DNA of 5,731 bases, taken from the NCBI GenBank assembly GCA_051745935.1, contig JBNJEM010000526.1, positions 1 to 5,731 on the forward strand, in the 5' to 3' direction. Shown here piece after piece: positions 5,686-5,731 of the stretch. The notes beneath the pieces were generated by a model. That model ran no database searches. It was not told the DNA's origin and saw only the letters and a list, made by a program, of their open reading frames with translations. How positions within the stretch are numbered: position 1 is the first letter of the stretch; every line of letters starts with the position of its first letter. The stretch is from JBNJEM01 sp051745935 (GTDB lineage Bacteria > Planctomycetota > Planctomycetia > Pirellulales > Pirellulaceae). The position numbers were made by a program, and so were the translations under genes.

Positions 5686-5707
5686 TCAAGTACGATTTCG
5701 TACTTGA
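5686..5707. repeat. Internal hairpin 2 of the inverted-repeat element
   Basis: TCAAGTACG (5686-5694) and CGTACTTGA (5699-5707) are perfect complements over 9 bases, with the 4-base loop ATTT. Its last base is the first base of the right inverted-repeat arm, so the two structures are mutually exclusive at that junction. Confidence 0.6.
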
Positions 5708-5731
5708 AAAGACGGGCCTGGAGACCCGTCC

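Larger units (their letters stand above)
5593..5731. repeat. Compact 139-bp (or longer) element: perfect 25-nt inverted repeats around two hairpins
   Basis: Bases 5593-5617 and 5707-5731 are exact reverse complements over 25 positions. The window stops at the right arm's last base, so the repeat may extend outward. Each arm contains its own small hairpin (GACGGGT pairing GCCCGTC, 6-base loop CTCCAG). Between the arms lie two further perfect hairpins, at 5652-5672 and 5686-5707. No protein is encoded. The form fits a MITE or REP/BIME-like extragenic element, or a structured RNA. The arm core GACGGGTCTCC resembles a repeat I recall as frequent in planctomycete intergenic DNA, which is from memory only. 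Confidence 0.65.

Noticed and set aside
5270..5731. CRISPR array
   Set aside because: The 15-nt units are degenerate and contiguous with no spacers, and the 25-nt copies are inverted rather than direct repeats; no cas genes are present.
1..5731. tRNA, rRNA or known riboswitch
   Set aside because: I saw no cloverleaf with T-loop and anticodon arm, no rRNA-like sequence and no recognisable aptamer core on either strand.

Overview
The window is most likely a planctomycete chromosome segment (Pirellulales-like). This is inferred from gene content, not from a marker gene. It holds a secreted prenyltransferase/squalene-oxidase-repeat protein, a secreted protein built from a duplicated beta-rich module, a sugar-phosphate-isomerase-like TIM barrel, and a relic of a transposase tail that I associate with planctomycetes. 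Long gene-poor gaps carry GC-rich hairpin repeats. Base composition is moderately GC-rich, and third positions in the intact genes lean to G/C.

Layout, left to right. Positions 2-655 (+) are the 3' part of a sugar phosphate isomerase/epimerase cut by the window edge. Positions 656-1181 hold a REP-like hairpin and a decayed minus-strand reading frame. Positions 1182-1733 (-) are an intact macro-domain (ADP-ribose-binding) gene with a good ribosome binding site. Positions 1734-2327 have no convincing gene, but include a terminator-like hairpin, short direct repeats and a G-run-rich tract. Positions 2328-2607 (-) are the frameshifted C-terminal tail of a transposase-like protein. Positions 2606-2827 (+) are a short fragment with coding-like codon use that weakly resembles a PASTA repeat. 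Positions 2819-3079 (-) are the C-terminal half of a redoxin/thioredoxin-fold protein. Positions 3120-3842 (-) encode the secreted two-module protein, and 3907-5154 (-) the secreted alpha-barrel repeat protein. Positions 5155-5592 are gene-free and include a degenerate 15-nt tandem repeat. Positions 5593-5731 are a compact repeat element: perfect 25-nt inverted repeats enclosing two hairpins.

How the parts fit. The only likely operon is the pair 5154->3907 and 3842->3120. Both are minus strand, 64 bases apart, and both products carry N-terminal export signals, so both probably act outside the cytoplasm. The macro-domain gene stands alone. The stretch 2328-3079 reads as a scrapyard: three truncated gene pieces in two orientations packed end to end, consistent with transposition and deletion downstream of the operon.

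I found no convincing new defence or RNA-guided system. The best candidates for something undescribed are the 139-bp inverted-repeat element at the right edge and the internally duplicated secreted protein.
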